A stretch of DNA of 57,671 nucleotides from Prosthecobacter sp. (GTDB lineage: Bacteria > Verrucomicrobiota > Verrucomicrobiia > Verrucomicrobiales > Verrucomicrobiaceae). Numbering within the stretch: position 1 is the first letter of the stretch; each line of letters starts with the position of its first letter. Positions 32,756-44,800 of this stretch are shown here, piece by piece. The notes under the pieces are model-generated. The model was not told where the DNA came from. It worked only from the letters and a program-made list of their open reading frames with translations, and ran no database searches. Where the stretch lies: assembly GCA_030827515.1 (NCBI GenBank), contig JAUREI010000004.1, positions 1 to 57,671 on the forward strand, in the 5' to 3' direction. The translations under genes were made by a program, and so were the position numbers.

Positions 32756-33115
32756 ATGACCCGCGAAGAACTTCTCCAGCCTGTGCTTGCCGCGGCTGGA
32801 GGGGTCAGCGCGTCCGCGTTCGACGGCTGGGAGGTTGTGCCCGGATACCTCGACGGCGAGCACGCCGCGACCGCGGTGGTCAAGGGCACCGAGATCCACT
32901 TCGCGATCGTGCCGCAGTTCCGCCGCAAAGCGGTGCTGCGCCGTCGCACGCAAGAGTTTCTGCGGCCACTGTTTGAGCGGCGCGGGTTTCTGACCACGCG
33001 CGTGCCGCGCGGATCTGACAAGAACAAACGCTTTGTCGAGCGGGTGGGGTTCAAGCCCACCTGGCAAGACGAGACGTTCCAGTACTACCTGCTGGGCAAT
33101 CTGCCCTGGAGATAA
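32756..33115 (+). CDS. GNAT-like acetyltransferase-fold protein (119 aa)
   Basis: The middle part, EIHFAIVPQFRRKAVLRRRTQ, followed by the FVERVGFKPTW turn, fits a GNAT fold with a shifted acetyl-CoA-binding loop. ATG 32756 is preferred to a TTG one codon upstream. In T7 the internal virion protein A position is also linked to a GNAT-like fold, so location between ejection-type genes is meaningful. Catalysis is not certain. Confidence 0.68.
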   Translation: MTREELLQPVLAAAGGVSASAFDGWEVVPGYLDGEHAATAVVKGTEIHFAIVPQFRRKAVLRRRTQEFLRPLFERRGFLTTRVPRGSDKNKRFVERVGFKPTWQDETFQYYLLGNLPWR

Positions 33116-33117
33116 GC

Positions 33118-34341
33118 ATGTACATCCCCCGCCACCAGAAGACCTACCTGAGCCGCGCGATGACGAGGGCGATGGCGCTTGACCATCCAATCGGCGACCC
33201 GCACGGCGGTCCGGCTTACGGCGAGCGCAACGACCCTGTCAGCGCGATCATCTCCATCGGCACGATGCTGTTTACCGGGGCCGAGGTCATCGCGGGCACT
33301 GCCACGCTGATGCAGGGTCTGATGTTCGCCGGCTCTGCGATCAGCTTGGTCGGCAACATCACCGGCAACAAAACGCTCTCGAAGATCGGCATGATCACCG
33401 GCCTGGCCGGCGGCGTAGGAGCGCTGGCTGAGAGCGCGGGGATGTTTGCGTCCGGCACGTTGGGCGAGACGTTTGGCTACGGCGTCAACTCCGCGACCAC
33501 GCCGCTCGGGTTCGAGGACATTGGCGCGCTGAACCAGACTCCAAACGCGCAGGTGCCGCAGTCGGTCGACGTGGTCGACAGCGCGCTCGCCGCCCCGGTA
33601 GGCGGCCAGCCGACGCTGGCTACCGAGCCGCTGCAGAACCTGTCGGCCAACTTCGACCCAGGCGCCGTTCAAGTTGTTGACGGCCCACCGCCTCTGATCA
33701 ATAGCGCCGCACCCGGCTTGCAATCGCCCAGCGCGGCCAACATGCCGCTCGGGTTTGAAAACGCTGGAGCGCTCCAAGGCGCGCCGGCCGTTCCGGGGGC
33801 TCCGGGCGCGCCCGCCGCCCCTGGGGCTCCGGGCGCACCGACTGTGCCTGGCGGCGACATTCCGGCCACGCCGGAGATGGTGAAGATCGCAAGCAGCAGC
33901 ACCGACCCGATCGGCTCGCTGGCGCAGCAGATGGGGCAGCCCATCGACCCCAGCTACGCGCCCAACATTCGGCCAATGACAAGCGGCGAGCAGCTTTGGC
34001 AAAACGTGAAAGACGCTGGCAGCGGTGTAATGAACTTTGCCAAGGCCAACCCCGGCGCCGGGTACATGCTTGGCTCTGCCATCAGCAGCGTGGCCGACGT
34101 TTTGTCGGGCAAGACCGGCGCGCAGATCAACGCGCTGGAAGCGCAGGGCGAGCTGAGCAAGGCGCAGGCCGACAAGCTGCGCTACGAGGTGGAGTTGACC
34201 AAGCGGCGTCACGCCAACCTCAACGCCGGCTACGTCAACGTGCAAAACCCACTCGCCACCTGGACCCCCAACTTCCAGGTCACACCTGCCGCGCAGCCCG
34301 GCCTGATCACCGGCGCGATGGCGCCCACCCCTGGCGGCTAA
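33118..34341 (+). CDS. Internal virion protein candidate with membrane segments and collagen-like stretch
   Basis: The 407-residue protein has hydrophobic segments around residues 40-100 (AIISIGTMLFTGAEVIAGTA and LMQGLMFAGSAISLVGN). A Gly-Ala-Pro collagen-like stretch lies around 222-243. Near residues 110 and 208 a PLGFExxGAL unit is repeated. The C-terminal region is helical. Position and membrane potential fit a T7 gp14-like ejection protein. Confidence 0.65.
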   Translation: MYIPRHQKTYLSRAMTRAMALDHPIGDPHGGPAYGERNDPVSAIISIGTMLFTGAEVIAGTATLMQGLMFAGSAISLVGNITGNKTLSKIGMITGLAGGVGALAESAGMFASGTLGETFGYGVNSATTPLGFEDIGALNQTPNAQVPQSVDVVDSALAAPVGGQPTLATEPLQNLSANFDPGAVQVVDGPPPLINSAAPGLQSPSAANMPLGFENAGALQGAPAVPGAPGAPAAPGAPGAPTVPGGDIPATPEMVKIASSSTDPIGSLAQQMGQPIDPSYAPNIRPMTSGEQLWQNVKDAGSGVMNFAKANPGAGYMLGSAISSVADVLSGKTGAQINALEAQGELSKAQADKLRYEVELTKRRHANLNAGYVNVQNPLATWTPNFQVTPAAQPGLITGAMAPTPGG

Positions 34342-34353
34342 TTCAGGAGAACG

Positions 34354-34869
34354 ATGATGGAAGGTCTTATTCAAGCCAACCAGGCGCCCGAAAGCCGCGA
34401 CGACCTGACGCCCGAGAAGGTCAGCCAAGGCATCCAGATCCCTGACGAGTTCAAGGAAGCCTACGAGCGCGTGGTTGCTGCGGGCATGCAGGTCATGTTC
34501 TCCAAGCAAAGCAACCAGGCCGCGGTCGACTCCATCCAACGTGGCGACGGACCGCTGGCCCAGCGGCTCGGCATGGCGGTCGCCGGACTGATCGGGATGA
34601 TCGTCAAGGAGTCCAATGGCACGGTGCCGCCGCAGGTGCTGATCCCGGCCGGCGTGGAGCTGCTGTCGCAGGCGGCGGACTTCCTGCGTAAGGCTGGGAT
34701 CGAGCCGGTGAACAACAAGGTCTTCGGCGACGCAATGGACGTGATGATCACGTCCATCCTGCAGGCCGCCAAGCTGGACGTGCAGAAAATCGCCGGCTTC
34801 ATCGAACAGAAGGCCGGCCAGGGCGGCGCTGCCCCGGCTGCTGGCGCGCAACCGATGATGGGAGCTTGA
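34354..34869 (+). CDS. Hypothetical virion-region protein (171 aa)
   Basis: AGGAGA precedes two adjacent ATG codons at 34354 and 34357. The protein is mainly helical, with MAVAGLIGMIVKESNG and VMITSILQAAKLDVQKIAGF as likely buried helices. It has an Ala/Gly tail. It lies within the ejection-protein block. No family is recognised. Confidence 0.62.
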   Translation: MMEGLIQANQAPESRDDLTPEKVSQGIQIPDEFKEAYERVVAAGMQVMFSKQSNQAAVDSIQRGDGPLAQRLGMAVAGLIGMIVKESNGTVPPQVLIPAGVELLSQAADFLRKAGIEPVNNKVFGDAMDVMITSILQAAKLDVQKIAGFIEQKAGQGGAAPAAGAQPMMGA

Positions 34870-34871
34870 CC

Positions 34872-35795
34872 ATGCTGGGCGGATTGATTGCCGGCGCGCT
34901 CAAGGGCGCGGGTGAGGGCTATGCCACTTACGCCAAGGGCGAGATGGAAACCCAGCAGAAGCTGGACTACGCCACGAAGATCCTTGAGCTGCAGGAGCAG
35001 AAAGACCTGCGCATTGATGAGATCCGGCGCAGTCGCGACTTTGCAGACAAGAAGCGCGACATCGAAGAGATTGATCCGCTGCGTATCCAGTCCAAGGTTT
35101 CGGAGACAAAAGCGGTTGGCGCCGCGCAGACCGGGGTGGAGGTTGCGCGCGAAGGGGAGCTTGGCCCGGTCAAGACCGCGAACGCCGTCGCACAAGAAAG
35201 GGCGGTGGGCCCGGTCAGGGCGGAAAACGAGGGCCTCGCCGCTGGTGCTCGCGTCAAAGCCGAGGGCCAGGCGCTGACCGACCTGGGCAAGAACAAGGAC
35301 TACATCAGCGCGCTGCAGACCATCAGCACCGCCAAGGAAGGCAGCGCTGCGAAAACACAGGCTGCGGCCGTCATGTTCGAGCTGGGTCAGAAGAAGTCGA
35401 TCTTCGACCTGCGCAATCAGCTCTCCAAGCTGCCGGTTGGCGACCCGAAACGGGAAGAACTGACCCAGCAGATCACCGACCTGTCAGGGGCGTCGATCAA
35501 GAGCGCCAGCGACGTCATCAGCGCTGCGACCAACTGGCGAATGATGGCCAAGGATCTGCGCAAGGACGCGGAGAACGCCAACTCGGACGAGGAGCGCAAC
35601 GCTATCCGCGAGCAAGCGCGTCAATACGAGATTCTGGCCGACTCGATCCAGCGCACGGTCATCAACCAGCGAGTGCCTGGCGCAAACGTGCCGAAGACCG
35701 GAGGCCCAGCCGGCGGCAAACCTGCGGCTCCTGCGGCGCCGTGGGAGCGCAACTGGAGCTCGCCCGGAAACGTCAGCAACAACCCTGCACCGTAA
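34872..35795 (+). CDS. Coiled-coil internal virion protein candidate (307 aa)
   Basis: The N-terminus MLGGLIAGALKGAGEGYATY is Gly-rich and may insert in membrane. Residues 30-270 are charged helix, including KILELQEQKDLRIDEIRRSR. The C-terminus is Pro-rich. ATG 34872 is used; TTG 34866 would overlap the previous stop as TTGA and is an alternative. It directly precedes the giant gene and may form part of the same ejection complex. Confidence 0.65.
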   Translation: MLGGLIAGALKGAGEGYATYAKGEMETQQKLDYATKILELQEQKDLRIDEIRRSRDFADKKRDIEEIDPLRIQSKVSETKAVGAAQTGVEVAREGELGPVKTANAVAQERAVGPVRAENEGLAAGARVKAEGQALTDLGKNKDYISALQTISTAKEGSAAKTQAAAVMFELGQKKSIFDLRNQLSKLPVGDPKREELTQQITDLSGASIKSASDVISAATNWRMMAKDLRKDAENANSDEERNAIREQARQYEILADSIQRTVINQRVPGANVPKTGGPAGGKPAAPAAPWERNWSSPGNVSNNPAP

Positions 35796-35807
35796 GGCGA
35801 CTAAAAC

Positions 35808-38800
35808 ATGGCGTTGCCCACCAAAGGCCAAGTCATCGAAGGCTACCGTTTTGTCGGTGGCGATCCCAACGACAAAGCAAGCTGGGAACTGGACGTTGCA
35901 CTGAAGCCCGGCGAGGTGGTTGACGGCTATCGTTTTGTAGGCGGTGACCCCAACAGCAAAAAGAGTTGGGAAGACGTGCGCGACGCCGGTTTGGGCGCCC
36001 GTCTGTCACAAGGCGCAGCCAGCACGATCGCCGCCGGCAAGATCGCGGCCACTGACGACCCGGCGCGCATTGCCGAGATCGTCTCTGAGGGCCAGCGCAC
36101 GCAGCTGCCGCAGACGCCCACGCAGCAGAAGATGGCCGCCGAGGTCAAGCCGCTGCAAGAGGCCTACGAGAAATCGCAGGGCCTGGAGGCCGTGGGAGCG
36201 TTCGCCTCGTTGGCCGCCAAGCGCCTGGCGCAATTCGTCACCAACCCGTCCGAGCTTGCTGGCGCGATCGCCGAGAACCTGCCGAACTCTGCCCCTGGCT
36301 TGGCCGGCGGTTACGTCGGCGCTAAGGGCGGCGCGCTCGCGGGCACGGCAGTGGCACCCGGCGTCGGCACCGTGGTGGGTGGCGTCGGCGGTGGCATTGT
36401 GGGCGGCACCGCCGGTGGCTATTTCATTGAGCAAGGCGCAGCGATGCGCGACCAGATCCTCAAGGCCGCGCAAGAGCAGGGCATCGACCCGCGCGACTCA
36501 AAGGCCTTGGAGCCTCTGATCCGCGAGCAGTACCAGTCGTTCCTTGAGAAGTCTCGCCTGAAGGGCATCGGCACCGCCGGCACCGACGCGGTCCTGAATG
36601 CCGTGACGTTCGGCCTGGCCGGCACCGGCGAGCGCGTGTTGGCCAAGGAGGCCCGCGCGCTGACCGAGGGCGTCAAGGCCGGAACGGTTGACGCCGCGCA
36701 GGGCGCGACCCAGCTCGCCGCCATCGAGGCGCGTCAGGCCGCACGAAACACGATCCCGGCGCGCGCGGTACGCGGCACGGGCATCATCGCCGCCGAGATG
36801 GCCGGCGAGGGCGCGTCTGAGGCCGCGGGTCAGAAGCTCGCCTACGGCAAGGTCGACGCCCTGGATGTCATCGACGAGTCAATCTTGGGCATGGGCCAAG
36901 GCGGCGCGATGGCGGCCGGCCGCGGCTTGTACAACCGCGCCACGGGTCAAGCCACGGCTGACACGGTCGATCGGAACATTGCCGCCGCAAAAGAGGAGTT
37001 GTCCCGCCAGCGCCAGCTGCAGGCCCAGACCACCCTGCAGACGGCTCCCGACGCCGCCACCGCAGCGGCCGCGGCCAACGACCTGGCCGGCTCGGTTGAC
37101 GAGCTGACGTCGAGCATCGACTCGTACCTGCGCCCGGGCTCGATCGCGCCTGCTGGCGCCGCTCCTGCCGCAGCGGTTTTGCCCGCAGCACGGCCGACCA
37201 TTCAGGAGCTGCAGCAGCGCATCGACCGGGAGGCCGAGCTTACTGCGCAAGCCGAGAACGCAGGCACTGACTTTGAGCGCCGCATGGCGCTGGAGCAGAT
37301 CCAGGCGACCCGCCCCGACGCATCCCCGCGCCTGGCCAGCTCGTTTGTTGAGCTGCAGCCCATGTCGGAACTCCAGGCAAGCCAACGCCTGGCGATCCTG
37401 CGCGACGAGGCTGCGACCAGCGGTGGCAACGCACTGGGTCTCGAAGTCGTGCCTCACCCCAGCGTGTCTGGCAAGTTCGCCATCGCGCAGCGCGGCCTGC
37501 CCAGCCTGGACCTCACCTCGACCCCTGCCGCGCCTGTCTCCCAGGCGGAGGCAAACGCTCGCCTCGAGGCCGCGGCTCAGCAACGCCAGGGCCTGCTGCG
37601 CAACGAGCTGTTCCAACCCTACGAGGCGGTCACCGATCAGCTGCAGCGCGGCATCGAGGCCAACGAGGGCTCAATCCCTGCGCCTGGCGCCGCGATCCTT
37701 GACGCGGCCAGCGTCGGCGTTCCCGGCAACAAGACCGGCACCGGCATCACCGCCTACGACACTGTGACAGATGTGGTGTCAACGAGCCCGATCGAAGTCC
37801 CGGCCACGCCGACCGATCAGCTCGGCGAGCAGAAGCGACAGGCTGCGCTGCAGGCTACGAACGAAGAGTCGATGGCCGAGCAGGAGGCGCGGAATGTTGC
37901 AAATAAACAACAGGCCGATCGCGAGCTCCAGGCGCAGATTGAGCGCACCGGCCAGCCGGCCGCGGCGCCCAGCACCGCGGACGTGATCGCCGCGATGAAG
38001 ACGCCTGGCACGCAGCGCACCGCTGACCAGGTGCTCGCGCTGCGCCAGGCCCAGTCGCGCTACAGCGCGGCCGACTTCAGCCTGCTCGAGCGCGCGGCCA
38101 CCGCGCCGTTCACACTGGACATGCAGGAGCGCGGCCGCCTGCGCGAGCTCGCCGCTGGTCCTGCGCCGACCGTTGCGCCGACGCAACAGACTAGGGAAAA
38201 CCCTCCCCTGATGGGCGAGCGCGTGGCGCGCGCCCTGGGGCTGCCGAGCAACGGCGTCGTGGTCACCAGCAACGCGAAGCTGTCCACCACCCGCTCGGGC
38301 CCGGGCGGCACGCTTACCGTCACCGACACCGAGACGACCACCGACGAGAACGGCGTCGAGACCACGAAACAGGTCAGCCACACCGCCACCGTCGTCGACC
38401 CCAGCAGGCTGGGCAACACCGGCCGGCTGCTTAACCAGATCGCTCGCATCTTCGGCAAGCGCCTGGTCGTCTTCACGTCCGACACGCTCAGGGCTGACGG
38501 CTTTGTGGTCGACGGCAACGACCGCGACATCCACATCAACGCCAACGCGCAGATCAGCCCCTTGGCTGTGTTCGGCCACGAGCTGATGCACCTGCTCAAG
38601 CGCGAGCATCCCGAGGCCTACGCGGCCGTCGAGGCGGTGATCAAGGCCCAGCTCACGCCTGAGCAGTTCGCTGCGTTCCAGGCCGACTACGGCCAGGATG
38701 CGACGATCGAGGAGCTGGCCTCCGACCTGATGGGCAATCGCTTCCAGGAGCCCGAGTTCTGGACGGCGGTGTTCAACGAGATTGCCGCGCAGAACCCGAC

Positions 38801-41800
38801 GGGTGCCGCCGGAATCATCGCGCGCGTCGGCGCCGCGCTGAACCGCGCGATCCGCGCGTTCCTGAACGCGGTCGGCCAGAAGGGCTTCAAGGCCGACGAG
38901 ATCGTGGGCGACGTGACCGCGGTGCGCGCCGCGCTCAAGACCGCCCTGGCCGAGTACGCCAAGCAGCAGCGCAACCCGGCGATCGCGATGGAGGCCCAGG
39001 TGGCCCGCGAGACGCCGGCGCCCGCAGAGACGCCGGAGCCTGCGCCGGGCGAACCCACTCCCCTCCAAGCCGAGGGCAACCGCCTGCGCGAGGCCGCACG
39101 TCGCGCTCGCCAGGAGATGGGCGAGACGATCACCGCCAGCAAGCAGCGCCCGGACTTCACCAACCCCGAAGAGCGGACCGAGGTCAGCACCACGCGCCCG
39201 GTGCCGGCGCCGAAGAAGGGCCGCACCAGCAACTCGTACGACGAGAAGTGGGTGATTGACGGCCAGGACATCCGCGCCAGCAAGGCGCACGTCGAGGCGG
39301 TCTCGCGCGCGCTGCGCCAGTACAACACCCTGTCAGGCAAGGGCAACGCTGAGGCCCTGATGAAGGAGCTGCACGACGTCGTCGTGGAGAACCTGCTGTG
39401 GCTGCACGACCTGGTGCCGGAGAACGTGCGCGCCCGCGCGAAGCTCTGGTACGACGGCGCGAACCGCATCGCCAACGACTGGGCCGGCAAGTACAACATC
39501 AGCCTGCGGCAAACCAGCGGCGTGCTCGCCGTGCTCAGCCCGCAGATGGACTGGTTCAAGAACGTGTCGCTGGGCGAGCGCGTCATCTCGATCTGGAAGA
39601 ACCGCCAGAACGAGGCCTGGTCGCCCGCGATGACGGCCTGGCTCGAGAGCTGGGTCAACGCGTCGAAGGACGTGGATACCAAGGCCTCGCGCCAGGCGGT
39701 CCTCGAGGAGGCCCGGCCGCTGCAGGGAATGACCCTCTCGGAGATGAACGATCGCCAGGCCGCGATCTACATTCGGGTGTTCGACGAGACCTACCACGAG
39801 CGCCAGTACCGCCTGGTTACGCCCGAAGGTGGATTTGGCGACTACGTCACCAACAGCGACGACGGCGACGCAAGCGTGACCTGGGGCGGCTTCGACACGA
39901 TCGAGAAGGCCGTGTCGATCCTGAACGACGGCTCGTTCCGCAACATCGACGAGCGCCTGGGCGACGAGCACAAGGTCCGCAACTTCTACAACAACATCAT
40001 CAGCCCGGGCAGCGCCGACGGCCACGTCACGATCGACACGCACGCCGTCGCGGCCGCGTTCGTGAAAGCCCTGTCGGGCAGCGCGCTCGAGGTGATGCAC
40101 AACTTCGGCACGACCCCGAAGGGCCAGCCGGGTGTGAGCGGCAACGTCGAGACCGGCGCCTCCGGCACCTACGGCCTGTTCGCCGACGCCTACCGCGACG
40201 CGGCCGCCAAGCGCGGCATCCTGCCGCGGGAGATGCAGTCGATCACCTGGGAGGCTGTGCGCGCCCTGTTCCCGGCCGCGATCAAGGACCAGCTGGCCCC
40301 GCAGGTTGACGCGGTCTGGGACCGCTTCAAGGCGGGCGAGCTCACGCGCGACCAAGCGCGCGAGGAGGTGCGTAAGCTCGCCGGCGGGATTCGCCCGATG
40401 GCTTGGGAAGGCAGCGACGCTGGCAAGAGCGCAGCCGACGGCGGCGTGTCGTTCAACAGCGACATCCCCGAAGAGGTCGATCAGCGTTCGGCCCGCACCC
40501 TGCTGCCCGAGGTGGCCAAGGACAAGATCCAGGTCAACCTATCGGCCAACACCAGCTCGATCCCCGGCATCGCCGCGCTCCAGGCGGCGGCCGCCAAAGG
40601 CGACATGCTGGCGCACCGCCTGCTGCAAGACCTGGCGCTGGACAACCTGCGCCACCTGTTGGCCGGCACCTCGGCCAGGGTCAAGGCGGACGGCGTCACC
40701 GGCCTTTACGGGGGCTACGTCGAGTCCGGCCTGTCCATGACGGTGTCGTTCGCAGACGACGACCGCTCAGCGGTGCTGGCCGCGCTGGCCAAGTTCGCGG
40801 ATAATTTCAACCAGGAGCAGATCCATGTCCGCCGCGGCATCAAAGCCAAGGTGGGCACGTCCTTTGACGATGGCTCTTATGTCACGCACGTCTTCCGCTT
40901 TGAGCTTGAGCGTGGGCTGAACCGCAAACAGATCGACAAAGTGATTGCCGACTCGGGCCTGCCAGGCCTGACGTTCGGCGACGACTTTGTTGAGGCGTAC
41001 TACGTTGGAGATCCAAGCAATGAAGAAGCAATCAACCAGTTCCGAGAGCGGGCACTACGAGCCCGGCAATCCCTTGGAAAGAATGTCCGAACAGTTGATA
41101 TCGGACCTGCGCGCCTCTGGACTTACGGTGACCGTGACCGAGGGCTCGGATTCGAGCGAGTACGAGGTGACGTTCCCGCCGGCACCGGCGTCTCGAACGA
41201 AACCGCAAAGCGCGTAGCGGGTTACCTCAACCCGACGACCAACAAGAAGGGCGAGCCGGCACTCGGCAAGGTCAAGACGTTTGAGCAGACGGACATCACG
41301 CCCGCTCAGGACGCGCTGCAGACCCGCATCGCCGGGGTCTACGACTCGCTGCCCGAGAACGATCTCAAGAACCCGAACGTCCGCAAGGCGTACCAGGAGC
41401 TGAGCAAAGAAGTCCTGCGCCAGTTCCGTGCGATGCCGGTCAAGCTCGAAGTCTTCACCGGCAAGGGCGAGCCCTACAAGTCCAGTGCCGACATGCGTCG
41501 GGATCTGCTGGACAACAACCACCTCTACATCTACGGCACGGCGCCCGACACGTTCGGGCCGCCAAACCAGGACTTCAGCGCGCACCCGCTGCTCAAGGAC
41601 AGCGGCGAGCGCGACGTGAACGGCTACCCGCTGCTCTTCAACGATCTGCTGCGCGGCGTCCACGACTACTACGCCCATTCGATGAGCCCTGCGCAGTTTG
41701 GACCCAAGGGCGAAGAAGCGGCCTGGAAGAACCACATGTCGATGACGCCGAACATGTGGGCCCGTTGGGCGCTGACGATGGAGACCCGCGCGCAGAACAG

Positions 41801-44800
41801 CTGGGTCAACTTCCGCGAAGGCCTGGACCGCAACACGCCGATCAGCCAGCGGTCGTTCGCTCCGCAAAAAGCTGCGCTGTTGCCGGTCGAGTTCATCCTC
41901 ACCGGCGATCGCACCGTCGACAAGCCGATGAAGGAGTTCATCGCCAAGCTCGGCGAACGCGCGCGGCAGGGCAGTCGCCCGAAGATGAAGGGCCCAAGCA
42001 TAACGGCCACCCGCCAGCGCACGTCCTCTGAGCGTTACGCCACCTTGGAAGAGATCGGCCAGATGGAGCGCCAGGCGTTTGCTCGCCTGCAGGAAGACCA
42101 GAGATACAAAGAGCTCACCGCAAAGATTGCCGAAGCGGAGAACGCGGACCGTAACCGATTCAATCAGGTCGTCGATAAAGCCGTCGAGATTTTGAAGTCA
42201 AAACCCGGCTTCAAGAAGCTCGCCGAAGAATACGATGCAAAGACTGTCCGCAACCTGGCCCAGGTGTTCATGGATGAGGCGGACGCCGCGGTGCCCGCGG
42301 CAACGCCGTCGCTTGGCGATGCAATGCAAGCGCGGAAAAACTACGTCGAGCAGTACCTGAAGGACGCAGGAATTCCGGAGCCGAGTGCGTTTGCGGAGCG
42401 AGCCAACCAGGACCGCACCTACTACAGCAGCGCGGCTTTCCGCCGCTGGTTCAAACAGTCCAAGGCGGTAGACGCAAACGGCAGGCCGTTGGTCGCATTC
42501 CACGTCACCACAAAAGACTTCGTGGAGTTCGACACAAACGCCGGAAAGACGAAGGGCCAAAAGTCCACGGCCGCGTATTCTGGTCAGCTCGGCTCGTGGT
42601 TCACGGCGCCCAGCCTGTACGACGGCAACTATGATGCCGGGAACGCGGAAGTAGCGGTCGAGGGGTTCATCGAAGAAGCGGGTGGCGGATTCAAGCCTGG
42701 CGCGGTCACCATGCTTGTACATCTGTCGATCCAGAACCCGATGGAGTACTCGGACTACGAAAGCATGTTGGAGGACAGGAACTCCTACCCCAGCATTGAA
42801 AAATTCAAGGCCGACCTGGTGTCCCAGGGATACGACGGGATCGTCATCCGCAACAGCGACACCGACGGCAACGTCGACCGCGACGACTGGGTCGCATTCG
42901 AGCCGACGCAGATCAAGTCCGCCACCGGCAACAGCGGCGCGTTCGACCCGGCCAACCCGGACATCACCGCCAGCCGTCAGCGCAACGCGCTCGGCCTGTA
43001 CTCCGCGCTGGCTGAGGGCGTCGAAGGCATCAAGACCAACACGGCGCCGGCGGCCGGCTGGCGCGACGCCATCAAGGGCCTGGTGAACAAGGGCGCGGTG
43101 AAGGCCGACGAGGTCGAGTGGTCCGGCGTCAACGACTGGCTCGCGCTGCAGCAGGGCAAGGTGACGAAGGACCAGGTCGCGGAGTACCTGCGCCAGGGTG
43201 GCGTGCAGGTTGAGGAGACGGTGCTAGGCGGGCAAGGCGGTTGGTCTGTCGTTGACCAAGCCACCGGCGGCGATCAGTTCGTTGAAGGCTTCCGCACACA
43301 ACAAGAAGCCGAAGCGCGAGCGGAGGAACTTGGTGGCCGCGAGTACGCAGCAATCCCTTCAAGCGACACGCCGATGGCCGAAACCAAGTACGGCAAGTGG
43401 ACCTTGCCTGGAGGCGCGCGCTACCGCGAGGTGCTGCTGACGTTGCCGAGCATGGACAAAGACCTTGCCTGGGCTCGTCAGCAGGAACAAAAGTACGGCA
43501 AGAACATCATGGACTGGCCGAATGAAGTCCTTGAAGAGCTTGACCGGCGGCCAGGTGCGAAGAGTGCAGTTAAGACCGAATACAGATCCTCCCACTGGGA
43601 CCAGCCCAACGTGCTCGCGCACATTCGCGTCAACGACCGCACCGACGCCGATGGCAACAAAGTGCTGTTCGTCGAGGAGATCCAGTCCGACTGGGGGCAG
43701 GAGGGGAAGAAGAGTGGATTTGCTGAAGGGCCTGCTGATGTCAGGGCTGAATTGGTTGGGGAATCAAAGTATTTCCCGGGTCAGTCTGAGTACGCAATGT
43801 ACGTGAATGGAGCGAGGGTCGGAACTAGACACGCAGCTACCGCAAACGAAGCAATTGCACGGGCAAGAGAATCGCTTCCACTGCTTATGGCGGCTTCTCC
43901 ATCGATAAAGGTTGGGCTTACACCACGCGCCCCCTTCGTCACCAAGACCGAGGGCTGGCTGAACCTGGCGCTCAAGCGTGTGCTGACGATGGCGGTCGAG
44001 GGCGGCTACGACAAGGTGGCGTTCACCAACGGCGCGCAGAACGCGGAGCGGTTCTCGCTGGACAAGACCCTTAGTCAGATCCGGTACAACCCCAACGGGG
44101 ATCAGCGCCTTCGTGCTTACGATCGGGATGGGAAGACGGTTATCAACGAAACCGTCGCGCCCGAAAAGCTGCCCGACTTCATCGGGAAGGAGGCGGCTGA
44201 CAGGCTTCTCGGCAACCCGACTGAAGTGATTGGCGACAGCAATGTCCTGAGCGGGGCCGACCTTAAGGTCGAGGCCAAGGGGATGCGTGCCTTCTACGAC
44301 GTCATCGTCCCGACGGCGCTCAAGAAGCTGCTGCCCAAGGTGGGTGGTGGGCAAATGGGGGTGGTCGAGATTCAACCCCTTGGCAAAAAAGCAAGGCCGT
44401 CAGACGACAACATTGACTACGGGATTACGTTCGACGGCATGGATTCGGTAACGCCGGATGGAGAGCGTTTTCGTAGGTACGAAGATGCCGTGGCGCATGT
44501 CAAAACGAATCTGGACAAATACGCCCTTGTGCAACCCGGCCTGACCATCACCGACGCGATGCGCGAGAAGGTGGGCGAGGGGCTGCCGATGTTCAGCCGT
44601 CGCCGCAACATCTTCAACCAGCCCGCGCCGTTGGCCAGCTGGACGATGGCGCCGGACTCGAAGATGGACGACTTCCTGTACAAGATGCAGGACAAGCAGA
44701 TCGACACCAAGCGCGTGGTGGAGGCGATCCGCCAGGCCGCCGGCAGCATCGACGACAAGTGGAACGCCTACCTGCAAGAGGAGCTGTACCACGGTCGCAC

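Noticed and set aside
33085..34851. 588-codon minus-strand frame opposite the ejection-type genes
   Set aside because: It covers several well-supported plus-strand genes with ribosome binding sites and has shadow-type composition.
37779..39290. 503-codon minus-strand frame within the giant gene
   Set aside because: It is a mirror of the giant gene reading frame, without a ribosome binding site or any recognisable motif.
43465..43806. 113-codon alternative frame in the giant gene
   Set aside because: It is rich in Ser, Arg and Thr, has no good ribosome binding site and no codon-use support, unlike the 41020 frame.
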